Source: a virus. From it: DNA of 32,631 bases. The notes under the pieces are model-generated. The model ran no database searches and was not told where the DNA came from. It was given only the letters and a program-made list of their open reading frames with translations. The position numbers were made by a program, and so were the translations under genes. Where the stretch lies: the IMG/VR virus record IMGVR_UViG_3300038301_000293, positions 1-32,631 of that record; one strand, written 5' to 3'. Positions 8,723 to 16,626 of the stretch are shown piece after piece. Every line of letters starts with the position of its first letter. The stretch's first letter is position 1.

Positions 8723-9508
8723 GTGCTAGTATTAAAGTCATTAGATGTCAACTCTTTCGACATAAATAGTTTTACACTGACATGAGAATTTGAACCTACG
8801 TTTGAACTTATATCAGATTATAATATAGATGTATACAGGTCAGAATCCCCAAACTTAGGAGAAATAACAGACTATGACCACATAGCATCCGGACTTTCTG
8901 CAACCACATATTCATATACAGATACTGGAGTATCTGGTCTTTACGATCCGCATCGGAATTGGTACTATAAAATAAAACTTACTGACTCTGATACGGCCGA
9001 AACAAATGTTGTGCCATTCATGCCTGCGTACGTAAAAGATATAAGTGTTGATAAAGTAATAAAACATGCTTTAAGAAGGAAGTCTTTAGCATTAAAAAAA
9101 TATTCTGGCAGACCTTTGAAAGTATTAAAAAAGAGATCATGAGGAACTAGATGTACGGAATGTTGGGATGATACCCTCATGAGAGTTACAGACAACTGCA
9201 GCACATGTTATGGTACAGGCTGGCTAGAAGGATATTTTACACCAATAGATGTAAAAGGTATGCTAAGCCCCTCCCCAAAAGTAAACCAAATTACTATGTT
9301 TGGGGAATGGATGCCAAGCGATACTCTTCTTACCATGTTAAATTTTCCCCCACTGAAGCCTAGGGATGTAATTGTGGACGATGTAAATAAACGGTGAATT
9401 GTAAAAAATATAAGAACTATTGAGAAAGGAGGGTTTATTATTGAACAAAGTGCCCAATTAAACTTAATTTCCCAAGATGATCTTATTTACAGTATAGCAG
9501 TTGTTTAA
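8723..9508 (+). CDS. Virion protein with FN3-like and zinc-ribbon parts; three in-frame TGA (Trp)
   Basis: 261 residues if TGA at 8783-8785, 9140-9142 and 9395-9397 are read through; one frame with no indels. The contexts are FTLT-TGA-EFEPT, KKRS-TGA-GTRCTECWDD and VNKR-TGA-IVKNIRT. Residues about 20-90 resemble a fibronectin-III-like fold (IDVYRSESPNLGE, then YSYTDTGVSG and NWYYKIKLTD). Residues about 140-165 hold two CxxC pairs (CTEC, CSTC) followed by YGTGWLEGY, a zinc-ribbon pattern. The end, IIEQSAQLNLISQDDLIYSI, continues family-like sequence after the third TGA, so this is not a decayed tail. Ordinary TGG Trp codons also occur (NWYYK, CWDD, GTGW, GEWMP). GTG at 8723 is the only plausible start. 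Likely neck or head-completion protein by position. Confidence 0.82.
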
Positions 9509-9516
9509 AATAAAAC

Positions 9517-9545
9517 TTGACAATTTTTAACTTCTTAGGTACATT
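9517..9545 (+). promoter_or_regulatory. Possible promoter with almost no leader
   Basis: TTGACA (9517-9522), a 17-base spacer and TACATT (9540-9545) end 5 bases before the ATG at 9551. Transcription would start close to the A of the ATG. No Shine-Dalgarno site precedes this gene, which fits leaderless expression, but the -10 match is partial. Confidence 0.35.
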
Positions 9546-9550
9546 TAATT

Positions 9551-9748
9551 ATGAAGTTTATTATAGACGATTTAGGCCTGAAAAACGAAGAGGAAACTAT
9601 TTTAAAAGAAGTAGAAATGGAAGCATTATCTGAAGTTGAAGGAGGCATGAAAGATAACATAGAATCTACTACTAGTGTACAGGTGGTACATAATCAAATA
9701 CCAAAGGATTTAAAAAGTTATTTATTTAAGGAAATAGAAGGTTTATAA
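9551..9748 (+). CDS. Small acidic protein of unknown function in the virion cluster
   Basis: 65 residues, predicted mostly helical and Glu-rich (LKNEEETILKEVEMEALSEV), with no motif I recognise. It ends in TAA overlapping the next ATG (TAATG at 9746-9750), so it is co-translated with the tail-terminator-like gene. It could be a small assembly factor. The tight coupling and clean frame support it being a real gene. Confidence 0.6.
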   Translation: MKFIIDDLGLKNEEETILKEVEMEALSEVEGGMKDNIESTTSVQVVHNQIPKDLKSYLFKEIEGL

Positions 9749-10650
9749 TGGCTGTTAGTACAGGTAATTTAAGTTTAGATGTAAAATATTTATTTATTAC
9801 TTTCTTACAAGAGCTATTCTCAGAGGACTCTAAGTTTTCTTGGAATTCAAACGTGAGGGACACTAAGTTAATAATAGCAGATAAAAATGCAATAGATTTA
9901 GGCGTAGTAGAAAAAAAGCCTGCGTTAATAATTTCTAGGGGGGCGATGGCTTGGACTTTCACGAATTTTTCTAGGTCTGGTGCAAATCCTGAATTTTTAT
10001 ATAAAGATGGAAAGGAAACGTTAGCTGGCCCGTTAGGGTCTGCCGACTCGATAAAGAATTCTTCAGTTACTGATTTATTAAGAGCATCCGTCACAATAAC
10101 TTGTGTGGCAAAACATGGTGTATTGGCAGAAGAGCTAGCAAATTTAGTATTTACAGCTTTAACTGCACATAAAACAGACTTAAGAGCAAATGGAATTCAT
10201 AAAATTCAGTCTCTCTCTTTTGGAGAAGAGCAAATTTTAAAATCAAGTTCAGGTATTGACTTGTCGGCAGTCGCAGTACAAATGCAGTATTTGACTCAAA
10301 AGGAAATTCGTAGTGGAGAAAAACAGTACAACATGCGAGTGTGGAAAGACGACGTGGAGCAGTATGAGGGTATAGACTACAGAGTTGAGTTGCCGTATGC
10401 AACGGATATCATCTTCGAAGTTGATCCTGGCAGTGACGCAGTTATTACAGGATCGTACTTAGACGCTATATCAGGAGATTCGCATGACAACGTAACTTTT
10501 GTAAGGGTGTCTTCAGCACATTATTCTGTACCAATAAATAGCGTATATGGGTATTATAGGGTTGTAGACGGTATGCTTATTGACATACCAGATGAGAATG
10601 ATGTTCTTGTAACATCAGGAGGAGGATTTGTTCTCGTAGGAGAATCATAA
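9748..10650 (+). CDS. Tail-terminator/tail-completion-like virion protein
   Basis: 300 residues. The first ~190 have the alternating pattern of tail-terminator proteins: an N-terminal helix (LDVKYLFITFLQELF), a central strand pair (PALIISRGAMAWTF), and later LLRASVTITCVAKHGVLAEE leading into a helix and LSAVAVQMQYLTQ. The last ~100 residues form a separate beta-rich part (YGYYRVVDGMLIDIPDEND). Its place directly upstream of the sheath and tube genes is the usual place for this function; the family match is weak and partly positional. TAATG overlap with the preceding small gene. All Trp codons are TGG. Confidence 0.5.
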   Translation: MAVSTGNLSLDVKYLFITFLQELFSEDSKFSWNSNVRDTKLIIADKNAIDLGVVEKKPALIISRGAMAWTFTNFSRSGANPEFLYKDGKETLAGPLGSADSIKNSSVTDLLRASVTITCVAKHGVLAEELANLVFTALTAHKTDLRANGIHKIQSLSFGEEQILKSSSGIDLSAVAVQMQYLTQKEIRSGEKQYNMRVWKDDVEQYEGIDYRVELPYATDIIFEVDPGSDAVITGSYLDAISGDSHDNVTFVRVSSAHYSVPINSVYGYYRVVDGMLIDIPDENDVLVTSGGGFVLVGES

Positions 10651-10670
10651 ATACAGTGCTAGAGTGTATC

Positions 10671-10726
10671 AAATTGCAACAAAAGACGTTGTAATTTACA
10701 GCTGAGCAAATCTAGCTAGAGCTCAG
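10671..10726 (+). promoter_or_regulatory. Two adjacent hairpins in the leader of the sheath gene
   Basis: AAATTGCAAC (10671-10680) pairs with 10688-10697 over 10 bp with one G-U pair and a 7-base loop. CTGAGC (10702-10707) pairs with GCTCAG (10721-10726) around the palindrome TCTAGCTAGA (10711-10720). No U-tract follows, so a simple intrinsic terminator is unlikely. They may stabilise or process the message for the highly expressed sheath and tube genes. Confidence 0.45.
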
Positions 10727-10768
10727 TTTAATAACAATATTATAATATTATAATTGGAGGAAAAAATA

Positions 10769-12391
10769 ATGGCGTATGTCAAACCTGGAGTTGAAGTAAC
10801 TCAAGTACAAAATACGGCTACACCGGTTTTAGTTGCTCCTGACTTAGAAGCAGTTGTTGTTGGTAAAGGATATTATTGGCAGGACCCTACTCTGGATTCA
10901 TCTGAGTATTCTGTTAGTTATTCTGGAGTTAGCATGACCATAAATTTGAGCGGCATAAACTCAGATTTTAATTCCTTAGTTTCTGTGAATGATGAGGATC
11001 TTATTATTGTAGACATGTACGGGTCTCCAATTGTAGGCCACGGTACGGAGAAAAAACATCTTGTAAAAGGAACTGATTGGAGTTATAATGCAGCTACAGG
11101 AGATATTACTCTTGTATCTGGCATAGTGACACCTTCTGGTGAAGCCTATGAACTTGCCTCGGTAAAAATTGGTTTTAGAGCTGATAATGTCGAAGCAATG
11201 GGATTTAAGAAAAGCTTAGCAAGTCCGGACGATATAAAAGACGTGTTTGGTGGAGAAATTGTAAGTTGGAATCCGCTAGCATATGGTGCGCTTTTAGCAC
11301 AAGATAATGCCTCTGCATCTATTAATACTTTTTGTATTAGCGGTGTATCCAATATTTCCACAGAAATGTCTAGTGCACGATCAGCATTAGCGTTAGAAGA
11401 GGTATATGCTATTGGGGTTTTAGACAGTAGTGCGGGGTCAAGTGGATGGAAATCTCACGTAGAGTCATACTCTGATGCAATAAATAAAAAAGAACGAATT
11501 GTATTCTTAACGGATGAAGTAGCATATGGAAATTATGCAAGTAACAGTACTAGTGAAAAAACTACTGTAGCAGAAACTTTAAGATCTAATAATGCAACAT
11601 TTCAGTCTAAAAGAATGTTTATGATACATCCCGATGTAGCATACGTAGGAGAAACACGACATATATCTACGATTCATCCTGATTGGGTTGATGCAAGTTT
11701 TAGAGAGCACTCTGGATTCGATATGTCCGACCGCGGAGCTTATGCCCTATTTACGGGCCCTAAATCCGTAGGCAGTAAAAATTATAAAGCAGGCGATAAG
11801 ATTACAAGCGCAGTTCATGCAGAATTAATTTCGGCTGGATTCCATAGTTTGGATGTCTTTGCTCCTGTTCCTGGTTTTTACTTTAATGCAGCAAGTGCTG
11901 GGTTATGTGTAGGGATAGCACCAGAAGCACCTCTTTCTAATGTTCCTATTTCAGGAATTTCCAGAACTTACGGGTCTCAAGATTACTTTACAGAGGCTCA
12001 GATGAACATCATGGCTGAAGGCGGTACTTATATTATGACCCAATCTTCAAGCTCTGCTCCTATTGTTTCTAGACATCAAACTAGTACGGACGTTACGAGT
12101 GTTGCTAAAAGAGAGCTTAGTGTTACTAAAGCTTTAGATTACACAGCTAAATTTTTAAGGAAAGGATTAAATCCTTATATTGGTAGACATGTAGTAACAC
12201 CAGCATTTTTAAAGATGTTAGAAAGTGTTCTTATCAGTCAAGGCCTATTCTTAGTAAGAGCTGGGGTATTAAATGACTTGCAGGTTGCAAGCGTAAAACA
12301 GGACGATGCTAATCCAGATACTATTCAAGTAGAACTTAGTCTCTTGGTAAAGTATCCTGTTAACTACATTAAAATAAAAATGGTATTTTAG
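10769..12391 (+). CDS. Contractile tail sheath protein
   Basis: 540 residues, beginning MAYVKPGVEVTQVQNTATPV, the usual sheath N-terminus that forms the inter-subunit arm. The C-terminal ~130 residues match the conserved sheath domain: GGTYIMTQSSSSAPIVSRHQ, then KRELSVTKALDYTAKFLRKG, and a final strand VKYPVNYIKIKMVF. Sheath subunits surround the tube and contract during DNA injection, so the phage is a myovirus. The start is ATG 10769 preceded by TTGGAGGAAAAAATA; a TTG five codons earlier overlaps the ribosome site and is rejected. Stop is TAG. The tube gene follows by 10 bases. Confidence 0.93.
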   Translation: MAYVKPGVEVTQVQNTATPVLVAPDLEAVVVGKGYYWQDPTLDSSEYSVSYSGVSMTINLSGINSDFNSLVSVNDEDLIIVDMYGSPIVGHGTEKKHLVKGTDWSYNAATGDITLVSGIVTPSGEAYELASVKIGFRADNVEAMGFKKSLASPDDIKDVFGGEIVSWNPLAYGALLAQDNASASINTFCISGVSNISTEMSSARSALALEEVYAIGVLDSSAGSSGWKSHVESYSDAINKKERIVFLTDEVAYGNYASNSTSEKTTVAETLRSNNATFQSKRMFMIHPDVAYVGETRHISTIHPDWVDASFREHSGFDMSDRGAYALFTGPKSVGSKNYKAGDKITSAVHAELISAGFHSLDVFAPVPGFYFNAASAGLCVGIAPEAPLSNVPISGISRTYGSQDYFTEAQMNIMAEGGTYIMTQSSSSAPIVSRHQTSTDVTSVAKRELSVTKALDYTAKFLRKGLNPYIGRHVVTPAFLKMLESVLISQGLFLVRAGVLNDLQVASVKQDDANPDTIQVELSLLVKYPVNYIKIKMVF

Positions 12392-12401
12392 GAGGTAGAA
12401 A

Positions 12402-13079
12402 ATGAAAAATTTACAAAATTGGGATTTTAGATCCGGTAATGTACAATCAGTTACGAATTCTACAGATTTTCTCTCGTCTGAGTCAGTTATTCTGTGCGCA
12501 GGTACTCCAAGGTACGATGACATGACAAACCCAGAAGCTGAGCTTATCCCTGTGGGATTAATTCAGAATGCTACGGTTTCGCAGAATAAACAAATTCAAC
12601 AATTGTTTGAAATTGGTTCTAGGGAACCAGTGTTTATTCCAGGTAGAACAGTAGTACAGGTTGCTGTGTCGAGAATTTTGTTTGATGGAGAATCATTAAT
12701 GCGTGCATTGTATTCTAATGCTAACACAGATTTCGCTTCTTCAGTGTTTAAAGGGGAGGATGACGATAGAGCACCCGGATTACCCTATACGACTTCTGAA
12801 AAGTCTAGCAAGTTTTTTATAAACTTGGCAGCAGAATTCTTTAATAGACCGATGGGGTTAGCTTTTATTCTTGAAGATATGGATAATGATGGGGCAGGAA
12901 CATCACGATATGGTGGATTTTACTTAGAAAATTGTAGAATTCAATCACATCAATTTTCTGTTGCTAGTCAACAAACTATTTTGTTAGAGAATATTGGGCT
13001 TAGAACTTCTAAGTTAATTCCCATACAAGTTAGTGATCAAGTATCATCTAATACAGTAGCACCTGACTCACCTGTTTAG
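12402..13079 (+). CDS. Tail tube protein
   Basis: 225 residues. Placement immediately after the sheath, size, and segments such as LIQNATVSQNKQIQQLFEIG, EPVFIPGRTVVQVAVSRILF and the end YLENCRIQSHQFSVASQQTI fit the gp19-like tail-tube family of myophages. Tube proteins polymerise into the channel through which DNA passes. A strong AGGAGGT site (12390-12396) overlaps the sheath stop. It is the last late gene before the terminator at 13105-13133. Stop is TAG. Confidence 0.85.
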   Translation: MKNLQNWDFRSGNVQSVTNSTDFLSSESVILCAGTPRYDDMTNPEAELIPVGLIQNATVSQNKQIQQLFEIGSREPVFIPGRTVVQVAVSRILFDGESLMRALYSNANTDFASSVFKGEDDDRAPGLPYTTSEKSSKFFINLAAEFFNRPMGLAFILEDMDNDGAGTSRYGGFYLENCRIQSHQFSVASQQTILLENIGLRTSKLIPIQVSDQVSSNTVAPDSPV

Positions 13080-13104
13080 AAGACGTTAGGTTTTTAAGTT
13101 AAAA

Positions 13105-13133
13105 AAATAGGGAGGAATTTATCCTCCCTATTT
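13105..13133. terminator. Bidirectional intrinsic terminator between convergent blocks
   Basis: A perfect 12-bp stem (13105-13116 with 13122-13133, AAATAGGGAGGA and its complement) with a 5-base loop lies between the tube stop and the stop of the - strand Nmad1-like gene. T-rich sequence follows on + and an A-run precedes it, so it can work for both directions. Confidence 0.9.
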
Positions 13134-13142
13134 CTTTATTTT

Positions 13143-13508
13143 TTATCTAGCCCATTTTCCTTCAGAAACAATCCTTGATATAACTCCATAAACAGATAAG
13201 TCACCAAAAGCATCAACAACAGACTCATTCTGCGGCTCCCGCATTGTTTTCACAACCAAGTTTAGTAATCTTTGAACTTTATCATTCATTCTAATTATAA
13301 GCCCTGTTAAACTCATTCTTACTTCACTTTCGTCTACAAGGCCTGTCCCTAAACTTATATTTCCAGGGCCGTAGTCCATTTGCTTCTCACAAAAAACTTT
13401 GTAGTCTTCTTGCTGTATTTCCTTAAAGCGCTCCATCATGCTCGGATAAAATCGTTCACAGTAATCTATTGCGCTCTCTTTCTTTTCTTTTCTTTTATTA
13501 TTTTTCAT
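13143..13508 (-). CDS. Nmad1 (DUF1599)-like nucleotide-modification-associated protein
   Basis: 121 residues from the ATG at 13508. Key segments are FCEKQMDYGPGNISLGTG, then LIIRMNDKVQRLLNLV, and ESVVDAFGDLSVYGVIS. These match the family pattern KQxDYGxxN, RxxDKxxRxxxL and DxxxDLxxY known as nucleotide modification associated domain 1. The family occurs in phages with modified bases; the precise reaction is not settled. The ATG overlaps the polymerase stop (TAATG), so it is coupled to DNA polymerase. The TTG-initiated form starting at 13520 is less likely. A role linked to nucleotide pools or DNA modification is inferred. Confidence 0.75.
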   Translation of the reverse strand: MKNNKRKEKKESAIDYCERFYPSMMERFKEIQQEDYKVFCEKQMDYGPGNISLGTGLVDESEVRMSLTGLIIRMNDKVQRLLNLVVKTMREPQNESVVDAFGDLSVYGVISRIVSEGKWAR

Positions 13509-15265
13509 TAGTGTACCCAATGGTTATCTATTACAGCTTCTACTTCCATAGCTATTCCAGGACAGTAGTGCTCAAATGCTTCTATCATCCCGACTTCTAA
13601 AAGCTTTCCTACGTCATCGGCATCGTCTTCATGAGCCTCTACTAGAATTTCATCATGAACTACATTAACTATTTTAGCATCGTACTCACCACTATCTATA
13701 GCTTCTTTTACCAGACATAACGCTAACTTAGTTATTGATGCAGATGCTCCTTGGCATATAATATTTTTAGAAATATTTAATGCATGAGAAACCTGCCTCT
13801 TATCATCCCAATCAAAAGATGACAAGTCTCTTCGTCTTTTATCTAAAGGCGAAAGAGCGTACTTTAGTTTCTTTGCCGCAGACACTGCCTGATCTAGTAC
13901 CTTTTTAATATTTGGGAATGTTGAGAAATATTTATTCATTAAAGTTTTAGCTTCCATAAAGCTAATACCTAAATTCTCTGCAAGTCTTCCAGGACCAATA
14001 CCGTATATTAAACCAAATGTAAGCGCTTTAGCAGCGTTACGTTGTTTCTTAGTAATGTCCTTATATGGAATTCCATATATTAGGCTTGCTGAATTTGTGT
14101 GTAGATCAACTTTATTATTTATAGCATTTATTAGTCCAGGCTCTTTGCTTATATATGCCAGTACCCGAATTTCTTGGCTAGCATAATCAGCAGCAATAAT
14201 TCTATACTCAGAGTCTTGTGCCGTAAAAGCTGACCTGTATCTCTCGTCACTTGGAATATTTTGTAAGTTAGGTTGAGTACTTGAGTACCTACCAGAGTCA
14301 GCACCGAGCTGTTTAAAGTTAGAGTGGATTCTACCGTCGTATGAACTTACAAATTTTCTAAAAAACTCTTCTCCATACGTACTAATACGCTTCTGCTTTT
14401 CTCTATAGTCTAGTAAAAAGTCCACAACTTCGTGATTTACTTTTTTTAACTCTTGCTCACCTGTTGAAGTTATATTCATACCAGTAATTTTACTTAGAAT
14501 CGGTAATAATTGTTTTGGTGACCTATAGTTTATATCAACATCCTCAAACAAAGTTAACTGACCACAGTAAGGTTCGAAGTATTTATCTAAACCTTTTTTA
14601 GCAATATCTGCATCAGCCTCAGCTTCTACTTTCAAAGCTGTCCACTTCTTCCTATCTAAAAAAAGCCCATTTAGCTCCATATCCCCTGTAGGAGCAACTG
14701 TCCTATACTCCAATCTTGACAGTTCGTCCATGTTTCTACTTTCTAAAAGTCTTTGCATGTTTTTATATAGAGGAATTAGGTGTTTAGTATCATCGCCAGC
14801 ATACTTTATTTGGCTTTCTGTGAAAGTTGATCCTAATCTCATATCAATAAAAGATTTTTGTTCGGCTTTACTAACTTCAACCCCTAAGTATTTATACAGA
14901 ACAGAATCCAATCCGCTACTTAATTTTTTCCCGGTCGTTAAAAGTTGGTTTGCAAGCATAGTACATCTCATATTTGTAAGCTCTATTTCAAAATTTCCTT
15001 TTATCATTTTATAATCAAACTTTGCGTTGTGTAAAACCTTAACTAAATCTTTTTCTGTTAACCAATGTAACACTGTAAAAATTTTAGTATTTAGTTTGAA
15101 AACATCAAACACAAATTGTTTATGTTCTGTACCCACTTGCAATAATAGTACTTTATTTAGTACCGGGTCCAGTCCATTTGTTTCTGTGTCAACCGCTACA
15201 ATGCTTTGAGTCTTTAAGTAAGACATAGCTTCTACCAATTCCGACTCCGTTGTTACGTATCCCAT
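13508..15265 (-). CDS. polA: Family A DNA polymerase with 3'-5' exonuclease
   Basis: 585 residues. The exonuclease domain carries VAVDTETNG (D26, E28), HNAKFDY (D84) and YAGDDTKHL near 155-163. The polymerase domain carries motif A AADYASQEIR (D360), motif B KQRNAAKALTFGLIYG (407-422) and motif C VVHDEIL (H537-D538-E539). No 5'-3' exonuclease domain is present, as in T7-type replicative enzymes. Phe at the O-helix position (F417) resembles E. coli Pol I rather than T7. It is the likely phage replicase, working with the primase-ATPase at 28755-31493. A GGAGG site lies in the end of the sigma gene, which it overlaps by 13 bases. Confidence 0.95.
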   Translation of the reverse strand: MGYVTTESELVEAMSYLKTQSIVAVDTETNGLDPVLNKVLLLQVGTEHKQFVFDVFKLNTKIFTVLHWLTEKDLVKVLHNAKFDYKMIKGNFEIELTNMRCTMLANQLLTTGKKLSSGLDSVLYKYLGVEVSKAEQKSFIDMRLGSTFTESQIKYAGDDTKHLIPLYKNMQRLLESRNMDELSRLEYRTVAPTGDMELNGLFLDRKKWTALKVEAEADADIAKKGLDKYFEPYCGQLTLFEDVDINYRSPKQLLPILSKITGMNITSTGEQELKKVNHEVVDFLLDYREKQKRISTYGEEFFRKFVSSYDGRIHSNFKQLGADSGRYSSTQPNLQNIPSDERYRSAFTAQDSEYRIIAADYASQEIRVLAYISKEPGLINAINNKVDLHTNSASLIYGIPYKDITKKQRNAAKALTFGLIYGIGPGRLAENLGISFMEAKTLMNKYFSTFPNIKKVLDQAVSAAKKLKYALSPLDKRRRDLSSFDWDDKRQVSHALNISKNIICQGASASITKLALCLVKEAIDSGEYDAKIVNVVHDEILVEAHEDDADDVGKLLEVGMIEAFEHYCPGIAMEVEAVIDNHWVH

Positions 15266-16071
15266 CTCAAAAAATCCTCCAAAGTTTTAGAATACTTCTT
15301 ACTCCGCAACTTTTTTAATATTTTCTCTTTAATTTGCCTTATTCTTTCTCTAGTTAACCCCATATCTACACCAATCTCTTTTAACGTATATGGCCTAACT
15401 TGTTCAATACCATAATACATTTTTAATATGCTCTTCTCCCTCTCAGGAAATGTTTTTAGGATATGAGTGAGTTCTTTCTTAAACTCTCCGTCTGTTTTTA
15501 AAACACCATAAGACAAGTCAGCAGGTATAATCTCATTTAAAGTTTCATTATTTTCAGTATGTGGAGTATCAAGACCAATAACTGTGTAATTAAACTTCAT
15601 GTCTCTTATGGCTGTCGTATCTCCATCTAAGTATTCTTCTAATTCATTTATCGAAGGATATCTTCCTAATTTATTTTCTAGCCTTTCGGAAGCTTTAGTA
15701 GCTTTCGTTATGTTAGAAATTTTATTCAAGGGCAATCTAATAATTTTCGCATTTTCATGCAGTGAATTAAATATAGCTTGACGAATCCACCACACAGCGT
15801 AAGTAATAAACTTTACATCTTTACTAATATCGAACTTCTCAAATGCTTTTACTAGGCCTAAGTTACCTTCTGATACTAACTCGTCTATTGTAAGTCCTTG
15901 ATTTTGGTACTTCTTAGCCACGCTAATAACAAATTTTAAATTAGATGTTATTACTTTTTCCCTAGCAGCCATGTCACCGAGTTTTCCTTTCTTTATTAAT
16001 ACCCTCTCTGCCTTTTTACTTAAAGGTGTACTAGGTATAATAGATTTTAAATAATAACTGAATGCATCCAT
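15253..16071 (-). CDS. Phage-encoded sigma-70-family RNA polymerase sigma factor
   Basis: 272 residues covering regions 1.2 to 4.2. Region 2 includes NLKFVISVAKKYQNQGLTID and FITYAVWWIRQAIFNSLHEN; a region 3 segment follows; region 4 ends with TLKEIGVDMGLTRERIRQIK, the helix-turn-helix that reads -35 elements. It would redirect host RNA polymerase to phage promoters, probably middle or late ones. The ATG has no Shine-Dalgarno site and lies only about 13 bases after the T-run of a terminator (16091-16117). Expression therefore needs readthrough or a promoter inside the upstream gene. It overlaps polA by 13 bases, tying replicase and sigma expression together. Confidence 0.95.
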   Translation of the reverse strand: MDAFSYYLKSIIPSTPLSKKAERVLIKKGKLGDMAAREKVITSNLKFVISVAKKYQNQGLTIDELVSEGNLGLVKAFEKFDISKDVKFITYAVWWIRQAIFNSLHENAKIIRLPLNKISNITKATKASERLENKLGRYPSINELEEYLDGDTTAIRDMKFNYTVIGLDTPHTENNETLNEIIPADLSYGVLKTDGEFKKELTHILKTFPEREKSILKMYYGIEQVRPYTLKEIGVDMGLTRERIRQIKEKILKKLRSKKYSKTLEDFLRWDT

Positions 16072-16080
16072 ATTTATTTT

Positions 16081-16117
16081 TGATTAAAAAAAAGGGCACA
16101 TCAATGACGCGCCCTTT
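16081..16117 (-). terminator. Intrinsic terminator after holin-like gene, before sigma gene
   Basis: On the - strand AAAGGGC (16117-16111) pairs with GCCCTTT (16097-16091) around a 13-base loop, followed by a run of T residues (8 in a row counting the end of the stem). It lies between the holin-like stop (16137) and the sigma start codon (16071). Confidence 0.8.
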
Positions 16118-16136
16118 ATTGTTTTAAATGTTTGAA

Positions 16137-16340
16137 CTAGTTTTTTGCTTGAAAGTATGCTCCCATAGCATCGACCACTCCTTGTCCCGCGATATACGAA
16201 GGTACAATTGTAGTGATAGCTCCAACTAAGTTTTGAGCCATTGCAGGGTCTAACCCTGCCCAGTCTACAATAAGTACAGAGAAAACTCCACCTAATGCAA
16301 CCCATAATTTCCTACTTACTAGTTTTTCTTTCCAATTCAT
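16137..16340 (-). CDS. Small holin-like membrane protein
   Basis: 67 residues. A short charged N-terminus (MNWKEKLVSRK) precedes a hydrophobic helix (LWVALGGVFSVLIVDWAG, 12-29) and a second apolar stretch (NLVGAITTIVPSYIAGQGVV, 37-56). This resembles small phage proteins annotated as holins, which permeabilise the host membrane at lysis. No endolysin is adjacent, so lysis function is tentative. A terminator follows directly. Stop is TAG. The leader is A-rich with no Shine-Dalgarno site. Confidence 0.5.
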   Translation of the reverse strand: MNWKEKLVSRKLWVALGGVFSVLIVDWAGLDPAMAQNLVGAITTIVPSYIAGQGVVDAMGAYFQAKN

Positions 16341-16345
16341 TTGTT

Positions 16346-16606
16346 TTATTTGGTTTGTTTATTTAAATGATAAATTTTATCATCATCTTGTCTAACGGCT
16401 TTTCCATCGTCCTGTAACTTTTGGCAAATAGAGCAGTTAATGTACCCCCTGCATTTATCAGGGTTATCCCAGTTATGAAATATTTGATCAAACTTATCTC
16501 CATAATCTGGTCCTACCGGACTTTGAGTATTCCTAATTTCACCAAAGTCTATGCTCTGTGCTCTTTTTTGCCTACCGTCATCTTGTTTGATTGAATTTAT
16601 GTTCAT
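16346..16606 (-). CDS. Small unknown protein with clustered cysteines
   Basis: 86 residues, polar, not recognised. CRGYINCSIC (C-x5-C-x2-C) near 53-62 could bind a metal. The N-terminal third is rich in Gln, Asp and Arg. It starts 20 bases after the E1-like gene's stop, and the interval holds CTTTAATATAACTAAT (16608-16623, + strand), a 16-mer also found at 27976-27991. It may belong to the ubiquitin-like cassette, but that rests on proximity alone. Confidence 0.55.
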   Translation of the reverse strand: MNINSIKQDDGRQKRAQSIDFGEIRNTQSPVGPDYGDKFDQIFHNWDNPDKCRGYINCSICQKLQDDGKAVRQDDDKIYHLNKQTK

Positions 16607-16626
16607 ACTTTAATATAACTAATAAT

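Noticed and set aside
8455-9397. TGA as selenocysteine or glycine instead of tryptophan
   Set aside because: No SECIS-like hairpin was apparent downstream and Cys is not expected at these sites. Glycine (as in Gracilibacteria-type code) fits less well, since the positions are remembered as aromatic in the families. An alignment would settle Gly versus Trp.
8227-9508. Decayed pseudogenes or sequencing errors as the cause of the four TGA codons
   Set aside because: All interruptions are the same codon, there is no frameshift, conserved sequence continues after every one, and no gene in the window uses TGA as a stop. Error or decay would also produce TAA, TAG and indels.
13508-13520. TTG start giving a slightly longer Nmad1-like protein; similar TTG starts at 10754, 17661, 20021 and 32610
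   Set aside because: In the first four cases a nearby ATG has better spacing to a ribosome site or stop-start coupling; at 32610 the frame continues upstream past the window edge with family-like sequence.
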